Part shown: piece after piece, positions 48,611 to 57,052 of the stretch
Layout of the letters: every line of letters starts with the position of its first letter
Position numbering within the stretch: position 1 is the first letter of the stretch
Source: Vibrio aerogenes
GTDB taxonomy: Bacteria; Pseudomonadota; Gammaproteobacteria; Enterobacterales; Vibrionaceae
Length of the DNA: 64,000 nt
Assembly: GCF_024346755.1 (NCBI RefSeq)
Contig: NZ_AP024861.1
Span: 1,426,001 to 1,490,000 of the forward strand
Reading direction: 5' to 3'
Program-made: the position numbers and the translations under genes
Notes under the pieces: model-generated
The model's input: the letters and a program-made list of their open reading frames with translations, nothing else
The model's database searches: none
What the model was told of the DNA's origin: nothing

Positions 48611-48643
48611 TGAGAGTGACTATTATTTGCATTTATATATAAT
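48611..48643 (+). promoter_or_regulatory. Candidate Fur-regulated promoter
   Basis: TGAGAGTGACTATTA (48611-48625) matches 10 of 14 defined positions of the 7-1-7 Fur box. It overlaps a possible -35 (GTGACT) placed 16 bases before a perfect TATAAT (48638-48643). A repressor site over the -35 of an iron-type importer fits Fur control. The promoter is about 220 bases before the start codon. Confidence 0.5.
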
Positions 48644-48699
48644 GAGCCGCATTGTCAGTTTTTGATGAAAAACACAATAAAGCAATCTGCCTGAACAGC

Positions 48700-48830
48700 C
48701 TGAATACCGCATCTTCAGGTTGCCTGGGTAAACACATCTTTTTGAGGGTGATAACACATCTGAAAAGCAACTGACAGTCATTTATCTCAGGCGACCCGAA
48801 TCATGCTGCTTCAGGTTGTTTGGGAATAAC
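48700..48830 (+). repeat. Pair of direct repeats in the ABC importer leader
   Basis: Two related units of about 34 bp, at 48700-48733 and 48796-48830, share GAAT...GC..CTTCAGGTTG..TGGG.A...AC. A shorter relative, GTCAGGTTGTTTGGA, occurs near 52125. Units of this kind (CTTCAGGTTGCTTGGGTA-like) are, as I remember, common intergenic repeats in Vibrio. Confidence 0.55.
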
Positions 48831-48864
48831 CATTTGGTGCAGATAAAAATAAATTGGGAAAACG

Positions 48865-49974
48865 ATGAAAGTAAAGCAATTACTGATGACTGTTCTGATG
48901 ACAGTGATAATGAGTGCGATGCCGCTCGTGAGTCAGGCGAAAGTCACAACGATAGAAGATGTTGCGGGCAGACAGGTTGAGGTTGATCTTCCTGCAAAAC
49001 GTGTCGTGCTGGGGTTTTATGCTGAGGATTATCTGGCGATTGGCGGAGAAAAATCGTTTCAGCATGTTGTCGGTATTTCCCGGGATACCTGGAAAGCATG
49101 GCGGCCGGCGAGCTGGGCGCTATATACCAAACATAATCCGGCACTGACAAAAATTCCTGATGTCGGTGAGGTTGAAGCACAAACATTTTCAATTGAAAAA
49201 GTTCTGAGTCTGCGCCCCGACGTACTGTTACTGGCGGACTGGCAGTACAAAGGATTGGGTGCAGATGTGAAGAGAATTGAGGATGCTGGTGTTCCTGTGG
49301 TTGTGGTCGACTACAATGCGCAGACATTAAACAAACATCTTAAGAGCACCAGGATTATTGGCAAGATTACCGGACAGCAGAGCCGGGCTGAGAAAATTGC
49401 CGGAGAATATAAGCAAGCCATCGATCTGATTCATGAACGCCTGAAAGCACGGCATCTGAAAAAGCCTGAAGCATATGTTGAATTCGGTAATAAAGGACCG
49501 GGTGAATATAGCTTTACTTATGGTAAAAATATGTGGGGTGCGATGCTCACCATCGCGGGTGGCAACAATATAGCAGCACCTTATGTTGAATGGTGGGGAC
49601 CGATGAATCCTGAGCAGGTTTTATCGTCTGCACCAGAAGTGATTTTTCTGGCCGGAACGGAATCGGGCAAGGCGGAAGGTGCGATGCTGATGGGGCAGGG
49701 GATCTCCCGCAAAACGGCAGTGAACCGGCTGAAAGGTTTTACATCACGCCCTGGCTGGTCTGGCTTGCCTGCGGTGAAACAGAAGCGTGTTTATGGGATT
49801 TATCAGGGTGCATCCCGTTCAATTCTCGATGCCAGTATGATTCAATATCTGGCGAAAGCACTTTATCCTTCAGTGTTCAGCGATCTAAATCCTGAGCAGT
49901 TCTATCTCGATTTTTATCGTCATTATTTGCCGGTAGTTCCTGAAGGAACATTTGCAGTCCGGATAACTGAGTAA
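48865..49974 (+). CDS. Periplasmic substrate-binding protein of FecB/BtuF-type ABC importer
   Basis: A 369-residue protein with a Sec signal peptide (about residues 1-25, cleaved after VSQA). The helical-backbone binding-protein fold is shown by TTIEDVAGRQVEVDLPAKRV, LSLRPDVLLLADW, PGEYSFTYGKNMWGAMLTIA and SSAPEVIFLAGTE. The length is greater than that of BtuF and near that of Fe-siderophore/haem binders. The ligand is probably an iron complex, supported only by the Fur-like site. No TonB-dependent receptor gene lies beside it. Confidence 0.85.
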   Translation: MKVKQLLMTVLMTVIMSAMPLVSQAKVTTIEDVAGRQVEVDLPAKRVVLGFYAEDYLAIGGEKSFQHVVGISRDTWKAWRPASWALYTKHNPALTKIPDVGEVEAQTFSIEKVLSLRPDVLLLADWQYKGLGADVKRIEDAGVPVVVVDYNAQTLNKHLKSTRIIGKITGQQSRAEKIAGEYKQAIDLIHERLKARHLKKPEAYVEFGNKGPGEYSFTYGKNMWGAMLTIAGGNNIAAPYVEWWGPMNPEQVLSSAPEVIFLAGTESGKAEGAMLMGQGISRKTAVNRLKGFTSRPGWSGLPAVKQKRVYGIYQGASRSILDASMIQYLAKALYPSVFSDLNPEQFYLDFYRHYLPVVPEGTFAVRITE

Positions 49975-50034
49975 GTTCAGATAAATGAATGGCAGATATA
50001 TATCTGCCATCTTTATGAATGAAGGTTTTTACTG

Positions 50035-51096
50035 ATGTCTTCTGATTTAATTGCTGGTGCAATACTGGCACAGAGAAAGGCTGAGAAGCGACGCTGGATC
50101 GTTCTTTGTCTTTTTCTGATTCTGATTCTGGCTTCATTTGTTCTTGATGTCATGACCGGTCCTTCAATGCTGAATGTCAGCCGGGTTGGTCATGCTTTGC
50201 TCAACTGGGTTGGTTTTCCGGTTCCGGTTGACGACATGACCCGGGTGATCGTGACTGACCTGCGCTTACCCATTGCATTAATGGCTGTGATTGTCGGTGG
50301 TTCACTGGGGATTGGCGGCGCTGAAATGCAGACGTTGCTGAACAACCCGATGGCCAGTCCGTATACATTAGGGATGGCTGCCGCAGCCGGGTTCGGCGCC
50401 GCTTTAATGTTGTATCTTGGGGTTGCGGAAGTTTCTGTCCATTTTGCAGTGCCAATCGGTGCTTTTGTCTGTTGTATGTTCTCAGCGTGCTTTTTGTTTG
50501 CGATGGCAATGATGAGGCACATTACTTCCGGGCAACTGGTGCTGGCAGGGATTGCCTTGCTGTTTTTGTTTCAGTCCTTGTTGTCTTTGGTTCAGTTTAT
50601 TGCATCTCCTGAGCTGAGTCAGCAAATCCTGTTTTGGTTATTTGGCAGTTTGTCGAAAGCGACATGGGATAATCTGTTTTTGACCGGGGGCGTGACTCTG
50701 TTTTGTTTCGTGGTTTTAATCAGGGATGCATGGAAGCTGACAGCGCTTCGCTTGGGTGAAGAGCGGGCTAAAAGTGTCGGTATTGATATTAAGAGATTAC
50801 GTCTGAAAACCTTATTTATCGTTGCGCTGATGACTGCAACCGTGACCAGTTTCGTTGGTATTATCGGATTTGTGGGCATTGTGGCACCAAATATCGCCCG
50901 GATTCTGGTCGGTGAAGATCAGCGATTCTTTTTACCGCTGTCGTTTTTAACCGGTGCATTTTTACTGTCAACTGCGTCTGTATTATCCAAAGTGATTGTG
51001 CCGGGAGCATTATTTCCGATAGGGATTGTCACGGCTATTATTGGTGTGCCTTTTTTCTTCTGGCTGATTATCCGGGGAAGACGATCAATATGTTAA
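50035..51096 (+). CDS. FecCD-family ABC importer permease
   Basis: A 353-residue permease with 9-10 membrane segments. FecCD motifs include TDLRLPIALMAVIVGGSLGI, GGAEMQTLLNNPMASPYTLG then AAAGFGAAL, SVGIDIKRLRLKTLFIVALM, FVGIIGFVGIVAPNIARILV and IPIGIVTAIIGVPFFFWLI-like text. It forms the homodimeric channel. It overlaps the ATPase gene by 7 bases. Confidence 0.93.
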   Translation: MSSDLIAGAILAQRKAEKRRWIVLCLFLILILASFVLDVMTGPSMLNVSRVGHALLNWVGFPVPVDDMTRVIVTDLRLPIALMAVIVGGSLGIGGAEMQTLLNNPMASPYTLGMAAAAGFGAALMLYLGVAEVSVHFAVPIGAFVCCMFSACFLFAMAMMRHITSGQLVLAGIALLFLFQSLLSLVQFIASPELSQQILFWLFGSLSKATWDNLFLTGGVTLFCFVVLIRDAWKLTALRLGEERAKSVGIDIKRLRLKTLFIVALMTATVTSFVGIIGFVGIVAPNIARILVGEDQRFFLPLSFLTGAFLLSTASVLSKVIVPGALFPIGIVTAIIGVPFFFWLIIRGRRSIC

Positions 51097-51875
51097 CAGT
51101 GAAGCATTTGAATATTCAGCTTGATCAGCTGACGCTGGCTGATGATATGAATTTTGCCGTGCAGCAAGGGCAGGTGAATGTCATTATCGGTCCGAATGGT
51201 ACCGGCAAGAGTACCTTACTGAAAGCACTGTTTGGCGATATGGTGCTGCAGTCAGGTGAATTTCAGTTCAGGGATACATCAGCACGGTCTGTTTCTGTTG
51301 CAACATGGCGTCAGCTGTTCGGATATATGCCGCAGGATATCCGGCTGGATATCGGACTGAAAGTGATTGAAGTGGTGTTACTGGGACGTCTGGATGCCCT
51401 GAGTTTACGTATTGATGATCTGATGTTGCAGGAAGCCATGCAAATATTAGATCAGTTAGGTTTGACACATCTTGCCGACCGGGACGTACGGACTTTAAGT
51501 GGCGGGCAGTGCCAAATGATATTATTTGCACAGGCTTTGATGCGCTGTCCGGATATCCTGATGCTGGATGAACCTGTCAGTGCACTGGACCTTCATTATC
51601 AGCATGTATTGCTGGAACATTTGGCACAACAAACCCTGAAGCACAACTATGTCACATTGATGGTTTTACATGATTTGAATCTGGCTGCGCAGTATGCTGA
51701 TCACCTGATTGTCCTGAGCCAGGGGAAAATTGTAGTGCAGGGGGCGCCTGCTGATGTGATTTCTGCTGCCTTGATTGATGATGTTTATGGCGTAAAAGCC
51801 GAAGTATCCTATGATAGTCAGAATATTCCATTTGTGAGAACCTTACGGACTCCGGCGGAGCTTTCGCAGCGATAA
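51090..51875 (+). CDS. ABC importer ATPase (FecE type)
   Basis: A 261-residue ATPase. The Walker A motif is GPNGTGKST, the Q-loop is YMPQDIRLD, the signature is TLSGGQCQMI, Walker B is ILMLDEPVSALD, and the H-loop is LMVLHDLNLA. It is typical of iron-complex/cobalamin importers and is the last gene of the three-gene operon. Confidence 0.94.
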   Translation: MLTVKHLNIQLDQLTLADDMNFAVQQGQVNVIIGPNGTGKSTLLKALFGDMVLQSGEFQFRDTSARSVSVATWRQLFGYMPQDIRLDIGLKVIEVVLLGRLDALSLRIDDLMLQEAMQILDQLGLTHLADRDVRTLSGGQCQMILFAQALMRCPDILMLDEPVSALDLHYQHVLLEHLAQQTLKHNYVTLMVLHDLNLAAQYADHLIVLSQGKIVVQGAPADVISAALIDDVYGVKAEVSYDSQNIPFVRTLRTPAELSQR

Positions 51876-52156
51876 TCATCCGGTTGAGATTTTCTGTCAT
51901 CCGAATGAAATCGTTCAATCATATGAAACCAGATTCAATCATTAACCAGATCTTAACCAAAATACAATTATGCTCTTTTCCGGAGATACTCCCGGACATA
52001 CTCACCTGAATAGCTGTTCCTGAACCGCGGTTTTCAGCGATATGCTGATTTCTGTATCCTGAGTGTGGTTTGGGGATATCTCTTCAGTGGTATAAGATTG
52101 TCGTATAACTAACTGATAATCTTGAGTCAGGTTGTTTGGATTGATTAGGGTTCCGC

Positions 52157-52831
52157 ATGCTTAAAGTTTTACTGGTCGAAGATGATTTAGATTTGGCAAC
52201 TGCAATTATTGATTATATGGAGTTAGAGGAGATTGAATCTGACTATGCTGCAGATGGTCAGATAGGTTATAACCTGATTACTCACAATCCGTATGATGTT
52301 GTCATTCTTGATCTGAATTTACCGAAAATTGAGGGGTTGGTTGTTTGTGAGCGGATTCGTTCGCAGGGCATTGAAACACCGGTACTCATGCTGACTGCCC
52401 GTGATACGCTCGACGATAAGCTGAGAGGCTTTTCAAAAGGTGCTGATGATTATCTGGTCAAACCGTTTGATATGGAAGAATTGCTGGCCAGGATCCGGGT
52501 TTTATCTAAACGTAAAAGTGGCCAAATTACCCGGCTCAAAGTTCACGATCTGGAATTTAACCTGTCTGGTAGCGAAGTTCACCGCAATGGTGAATTGTTA
52601 AAACTTTCTCCTATTGCAAAAAAAATTCTGGAAGTTCTCATGCGGGAATCTCCCGGAGCCGTCTCGCGGGAAAAAATTATTCAGGCCGTGTGGGGCAGTG
52701 ATCAACCTGACAGTAACAGTCTGAAAGTTCATATGTTTAATCTGCGTAAACAAGTGGATAAAGCCGGTTTGCCACCGTTAATTCACACGGTCTCAGGGGT
52801 AGGTTTTGTGATTCGTCAGCCGGAGAGGTGA
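52157..52831 (+). CDS. OmpR/PhoB-family response regulator
   Basis: A 224-residue regulator. The receiver spans residues 1-115 (VEDDLDLA; phospho-Asp52 in VVILDLNLPKIEGLVV; YLVKPFDMEELLARI). A winged-helix DNA-binding domain follows at about 130-222 (LSPIAKKILEVLMRESPGAV; HMFNLRKQVD; IHTVSGVGFVI). It lies 3 bases before the cognate kinase gene. The stimulus is unknown, and it is not obviously linked to the neighbouring importer or sucrose genes. Confidence 0.92.
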   Translation: MLKVLLVEDDLDLATAIIDYMELEEIESDYAADGQIGYNLITHNPYDVVILDLNLPKIEGLVVCERIRSQGIETPVLMLTARDTLDDKLRGFSKGADDYLVKPFDMEELLARIRVLSKRKSGQITRLKVHDLEFNLSGSEVHRNGELLKLSPIAKKILEVLMRESPGAVSREKIIQAVWGSDQPDSNSLKVHMFNLRKQVDKAGLPPLIHTVSGVGFVIRQPER

Positions 52832-52834
52832 TCA

Positions 52835-54121
52835 ATGAAAATCCGCCGTAGCCTGAAAATATATTTTCTTCTGGGAGTGAGTTCGATTGGGATGTTAATT
52901 GTACTTGGGTTATCGACACTGAGTGCTGTGTATCTGACCAAAGGGGCTGACATTGCCATGAGGTACAACATGCTTGAGGTTGTCAAAAATGTTGAACTCG
53001 TCGGGGATAAACCGAAGACCATGCTGGGATTTACGATTACCCGCCATTGGAAAGATGTTCCTGAAATTGTCCGGAAATATGTCCCTGAGCTGAAGTCTCA
53101 TCTTGATTATGGCCGTCATTTTGAGAAAGTCAGCTTTTTTGATGTGCCTGATTTCGCTGTATTTGCGCTGAGATATGACCGAAGTCCGGATGATGTGATT
53201 TATATTTGCAGGATCGCAAAGGAAATTGAACCGCTTGATTACAACAGAAACATGCCTATTCCGATGCCCTATCTTAAGTTATTTGCCTTTGCGGTTGTGG
53301 CCATCATGACTTTTGTCGTCATGACACTATTACTCTTCCGGCATATTGCTGTTCCGGTAGAGAAGCTGATTACCTGGGCAAGAAATCTTCATTCAGACGA
53401 CCTGCATCAGCCGATGCCTGATTTTCAATATAACGAGTTAAATAATCTGGCCAACATTATCCGGACGAGCTTACAGTCTGTTCAGTCTTCTCTGGAACGT
53501 GAGAAAGCATTTCTCTCCCATGCAAGCCACGAGCTGAGAACCCCGATTTCTGTTGTTCGCAGCAATAGTGAACTGATGAGAAAGCTGATTGAACGCGGAG
53601 ATAAAACCCAGGAAAAACAACAGGAAGTTTTGTGCAGAATTTTACGTGCCAGCCACACCATGACGGAGCTGTGTGAAACTTTACTCTGGCTGAACCGGGG
53701 GGAACTGGGAAATCTGGTTAAAGAAGATGTTGAACTCGGCCCAATGTTGAAGCAATTGATTCATGAGCTGAATGATTTGGTTCGTGATAAAGAAATTGAA
53801 ATCAGCGTAGAAACGGATACCGAAGTATTAATGCTTCCTGCGACCTTAGTCAGGATTGTATTGGGTAATTTGATCCGCAATGCCTTTCAGCATACATATC
53901 ACGGTAAAGTTGAAATTATTCAAAGTGGCTATCGCGTGAAAATTAAGAACTTTAACTACACTGATGGCAATGAAACCAACCTTGGCTTTGGGTTAGGATT
54001 AAAACTGACCCGGCAGGTGATTGAACATTATCAATGGCCATATCTGACCAATAAACTTGAAACGGGCAGAGAAGTTTTAATCGAATTCAGAACATGTAGT
54101 GATAAAAAAGCCCATGCCTGA
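52835..54121 (+). CDS. Membrane sensor histidine kinase with atypical ATP lid
   Basis: A 428-residue kinase. TM1 is residues 10-33, a periplasmic domain of about 115 residues follows, TM2 is at 148-169, and a HAMP-like linker leads to the H-box AFLSHASHELRTPISVVRSN (His232). The N-box is LVRIVLGNLIRNAFQH and the G2 region is LGFGLGLKLTRQV. The G1 Asp-x-Gly-x-Gly motif expected between them is missing; the corresponding strand reads VKIKNFNYTDGNE. This could alter ATP binding or mark a divergent subfamily. It pairs with the OmpR-type regulator. Confidence 0.9.
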   Translation: MKIRRSLKIYFLLGVSSIGMLIVLGLSTLSAVYLTKGADIAMRYNMLEVVKNVELVGDKPKTMLGFTITRHWKDVPEIVRKYVPELKSHLDYGRHFEKVSFFDVPDFAVFALRYDRSPDDVIYICRIAKEIEPLDYNRNMPIPMPYLKLFAFAVVAIMTFVVMTLLLFRHIAVPVEKLITWARNLHSDDLHQPMPDFQYNELNNLANIIRTSLQSVQSSLEREKAFLSHASHELRTPISVVRSNSELMRKLIERGDKTQEKQQEVLCRILRASHTMTELCETLLWLNRGELGNLVKEDVELGPMLKQLIHELNDLVRDKEIEISVETDTEVLMLPATLVRIVLGNLIRNAFQHTYHGKVEIIQSGYRVKIKNFNYTDGNETNLGFGLGLKLTRQVIEHYQWPYLTNKLETGREVLIEFRTCSDKKAHA

Positions 54122-54131
54122 TGGCATGGGC
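54110..54131. terminator. Terminator between convergent kinase gene and scrA
   Basis: GCCCATGCC-tgat-GGCATGGGC is a perfect 9-bp stem flanked by A-rich and A/T-rich runs. It overlaps the last codons of the kinase gene and probably serves both sides. Confidence 0.8.
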
Positions 54132-54155
54132 AAATAAAAGATGTGAAAGCAGGGG

Positions 54156-55595
54156 TTAAGCAGATGCTGTTGCTGCTTGTTTTGATTTTTCTCTCACATC
54201 AAGAGCAATGGTTACACCGAACGCGACTGTGAAAGAAATTGCCATACCGATAATGTAGTAAACCAGTTTTGTCGGGTCGATAGAGATAATACCAGGCAAG
54301 CCAGCTGCACCTAATGCCAGTGCTTTTACATGGAATAGTGTAATAAATGCACTTGAGGCTGCAGCACCAATGATGGCAGCAATAAACGGATAGCGCAGTT
54401 TCAGGTTGACACCAAACATGGCTGGCTCGGTAATACCAAGAAGTGCTGTAATACCTGATGGCATTGCAATCCCTTTGAGTTTGACATCATGCGTTCTGAC
54501 CGCAACAGCCAGAGATGCAGCGCCCTGCGCAATATTTGACATTGCTGCGATAGGGAAGATGAATGTTCCTCCGGTGGTCGCAATGTCTGCCAGCAGTTGT
54601 GTTTCGATGGCAATAAAGCTGTGGTGCATGCCCGTAATAACAAAAGGAGCGTAGATCAAACCAAAGATTGCACCACCAACGAAGCCAGCAGATTCATAAA
54701 GCCAGTTCAGACCATCGCCGAGAATGAAGCCAAGATCGCGGGTGAAAGGGCCCACCAGTGTGAATGTCAGGAAACCCGTGATGAAAATCGCCAGCATTGG
54801 TGTCAGCAGGTTATCCAGGACAGAAGGGATGATTCTGCGCAGACCATTTTCGACTTTCGCCAGAATAAACGCACAGACCAGTACCGGCAGTACAGATCCC
54901 TGATAGCCGACTTTTTGAATTTCAAACCCAAAGATATTCCATACCGGAATGTTTCCTGAGACTGAGGCGCCACCGAACCCCCAGCCGTTCAGCAGGTCCG
55001 GGTGAACCATCAACATCCCAAGTGCAGCACCGAGGAAGGGGTTACCACCAAATTTTTTCGTTGCAGAAAATGCCAGAAGGACAGGTAAGAAAACAAAAGG
55101 TGCATTGGCAAAAGTGTTAATCATACTGGCCAGATCAGCCATTCCCGGATAAGCATCAATCAGAGATTGTCCGTCAATGAATAACCCTTTTGCTGTCAGT
55201 ACATTAAATAGCCCCATCAACAGACCGCCGGCAACAATTGCAGGGATGATTGGGACAAAAATGTCAGACAAGCCTTTCACGGCACGCTGGAAAATATTCT
55301 GTTTCTGGGCGCCGGCAGAGGCAACATCTCTGGTTGACATTTCGGCCATACCCGTTTGCTCTGCCATTGCCGCGTAAACATTGTTCACAATGCCTGAACC
55401 AAAAATAATCTGATACTGGCCTGCAACTTTAAACTGGCCTTTAACGCCTTCAAGCTGGCCAATTGCATCTTCATCGATGATGGTTTCGTCTTTCAGTGCT
55501 AATCTTAAACGAGTGGCACAATGAGCTAATGCTTCTATGTTATTTTTACCACCCAAGAGCTCTAGCAGCTGTTTAGCAATGACTGGATAGTCCAT
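54156..55595 (-). CDS. scrA: Sucrose PTS permease, EIIBC component
   Basis: A 479-residue EIIBC of the sucrose/glucoside family. The EIIB domain is at residues 1-85 with the phosphorylated Cys26 in IEALAHCATRLRLALKD. The EIIC membrane domain is at about residues 105-470, with GLSDIFVPIIPAIVAGGLLM, and FVITGMHHSFIAIETQLLAD carrying the conserved His pair. It imports sucrose as sucrose 6-phosphate and uses an EIIA from another protein such as EIIA-Glc, since no EIIA domain is present. A ScrR-type operator lies upstream on its promoter side. Confidence 0.93.
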   Translation of the reverse strand: MDYPVIAKQLLELLGGKNNIEALAHCATRLRLALKDETIIDEDAIGQLEGVKGQFKVAGQYQIIFGSGIVNNVYAAMAEQTGMAEMSTRDVASAGAQKQNIFQRAVKGLSDIFVPIIPAIVAGGLLMGLFNVLTAKGLFIDGQSLIDAYPGMADLASMINTFANAPFVFLPVLLAFSATKKFGGNPFLGAALGMLMVHPDLLNGWGFGGASVSGNIPVWNIFGFEIQKVGYQGSVLPVLVCAFILAKVENGLRRIIPSVLDNLLTPMLAIFITGFLTFTLVGPFTRDLGFILGDGLNWLYESAGFVGGAIFGLIYAPFVITGMHHSFIAIETQLLADIATTGGTFIFPIAAMSNIAQGAASLAVAVRTHDVKLKGIAMPSGITALLGITEPAMFGVNLKLRYPFIAAIIGAAASSAFITLFHVKALALGAAGLPGIISIDPTKLVYYIIGMAISFTVAFGVTIALDVREKSKQAATASA

Positions 55596-55640
55596 AATTA
55601 ACTCCGGTTTGTTACTGGATTTTGTAAGAATTCATTGTAT

Positions 55641-55658
55641 TTTGGGAACGTTTGCAAA
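55641..55658. promoter_or_regulatory. ScrR operator at scrA
   Basis: TTTGGGAACGTTTGCAAA, an 18-base LacI-type imperfect palindrome, lies 46 bases before the scrA start. It matches 57018-57035 (reverse strand TTTGGGAACGATTTCAAA) at 15 of 18 positions. Confidence 0.8.
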
Positions 55659-55841
55659 AGAGATTTTTGTCATTATTTTACCAATGGTCAAAACGAAGAA
55701 ACTTATAATGTGAATTAGATCTCCAATCGATCGAAGAATTGTTACGAAAACAAGGGTAGAATCACGTTATTTCCTGCAGTAATTATCGGGACAGGCAGCA
55801 TTATTATGGCCTGTTCCGACGTAAAAAGGTATGTTCAATCT

Positions 55842-56828
55842 ATGGCGAGTTTACATGATGTAGCCCGGCTGGCAGGGGTTTCTAAGTCGACTGTCTCACG
55901 TGTGATTAACGATGAGTATGGCGTCAAAGAATCCACTAAAATTAAAGTGCTTGAAGCTGTTCAAGAGTGTGGCTATGTATTGAATCAGGTCGCTAAAGAT
56001 CTTAAATCTCAAAAGACCAATCTTATCGGTGTCGTGGTCCCGAGGGTCTCATCACATGCAACATCTCAGGGCGTCGATGGCCTGACGGCTGTATTTGAAG
56101 AAGCAGGGAAGCAGGTTCTTTTAGCGAATTCCCATCAGAACCATGCGAAAGAACTGGAATTTATCCGGATTTTTAATCAGAAACGTGTTGAAGGGATCAT
56201 CTTCTACGCAACACATCTGGATTCTGCCCTGGTCCAGACGATTCAGAATTCTTCTGTTCCGGTTGTTCTCGTCGGACAGGATGGCTCTAAATTTGATATT
56301 CCAAGTATTGTGCATGATGATTTGCGTGTTGGTTTTGAGGCCGGAAAACGTTTGATCGGGAAAGGCTGTCGGCATATCGGATTTATTGGTGTTCAAAGTG
56401 ATGATCTTGCGGTTGATAAACTTCGTTCCCGCGGACTGGCACAGGCACTGGAAGAGCATGATCTGAAAACGCTGTTTCATGCTCATGGCCGTTTTTCAAT
56501 TGATTCGGGCTATCAGCTTGCCAGAACATGGCTGCAAAATTACCCGGAAACAGATGGCATTTTTTGTGCGACCGACCGGATTGCGGTGGGAGCCATTAAG
56601 GCGATGCGTGAAATGGGCATTCGTGCCGGTCATGACATTAAAGTCCTGGGTGTTGGAAATGATGAACTGGCGTTGATTAGTCATCCGTCACTCTCAACAT
56701 TTAACTATGCTTTCGATAAAGCCGGAGAGAATGCTGCAAGAATGTTGTTAGAAAGAATCAGTGGGAAAGGGCAGGAAATGTGTAAAGTTGTATTAACCTT
56801 TCAGCAGGTCAACCGGGAGACCTGCTGA
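55842..56828 (+). CDS. scrR: LacI-family sucrose operon repressor
   Basis: A 328-residue repressor. The ATG at 55842 gives the family start MASLHDVARLAGVSKSTVSR; an in-frame start 36 bases upstream adds unconserved residues. The hinge is around NQVAKDLKSQKTNLIGVVVP. The periplasmic-binding-like core has FNQKRVEGIIFYAT, RHIGFIGVQSDDLAV and DGIFCATDRIAVGAIKAM. It is divergent from scrA and precedes scrB; matching LacI-type operators lie upstream of both. The effector is probably fructose or fructose 1-phosphate, as in other ScrR proteins. Confidence 0.9.
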   Translation: MASLHDVARLAGVSKSTVSRVINDEYGVKESTKIKVLEAVQECGYVLNQVAKDLKSQKTNLIGVVVPRVSSHATSQGVDGLTAVFEEAGKQVLLANSHQNHAKELEFIRIFNQKRVEGIIFYATHLDSALVQTIQNSSVPVVLVGQDGSKFDIPSIVHDDLRVGFEAGKRLIGKGCRHIGFIGVQSDDLAVDKLRSRGLAQALEEHDLKTLFHAHGRFSIDSGYQLARTWLQNYPETDGIFCATDRIAVGAIKAMREMGIRAGHDIKVLGVGNDELALISHPSLSTFNYAFDKAGENAARMLLERISGKGQEMCKVVLTFQQVNRETC

Positions 56829-56847
56829 TGAACCGCTTGAAATAAAT

Positions 56848-56863
56848 TTTGATGCATATCACA
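56848..56863 (+). promoter_or_regulatory. Candidate CRP site upstream of scrB
   Basis: TTTGATGCATATCACA matches TGTGA-N6-TCACA in 9 of 10 defined positions. It lies about 190 bases before the scrB ATG and fits catabolite activation of a PTS sugar operon. Confidence 0.55.
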
Positions 56864-57017
56864 TAATGATAAATTCGTTCTGGTTTATATAAACCTACTA
56901 TTTGTGGTGATTTGCCTTCTTTGTCTTCATTTGCAGGGCGTCCTCCCCTGAATATTCTGCTGACGCCAGTATCACTTCCATGGTTTCAGGCTTGCCATTT
57001 TTGGCAGAATTTTATAT

Positions 57018-57035
57018 TTTGAAATCGTTCCCAAA
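57018..57035. promoter_or_regulatory. ScrR operator at scrB
   Basis: TTTGAAATCGTTCCCAAA lies 17 bases before the scrB ATG. On the other strand it reads TTTGGGAACGATTTCAAA, nearly the same as the scrA site. Its position suggests a roadblock or promoter overlap. Confidence 0.8.
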
Positions 57036-57052
57036 GAATAGGATTATCCAGA

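Larger units (their letters stand above)
48462..48864. promoter_or_regulatory. Control region of the iron-type ABC importer
   Basis: 403 bases with a short palindromic repeat, a Fur-like site overlapping a promoter, and a leader of about 200 bases with two direct repeats (each listed separately). No coding frame is convincing. Confidence 0.6.
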
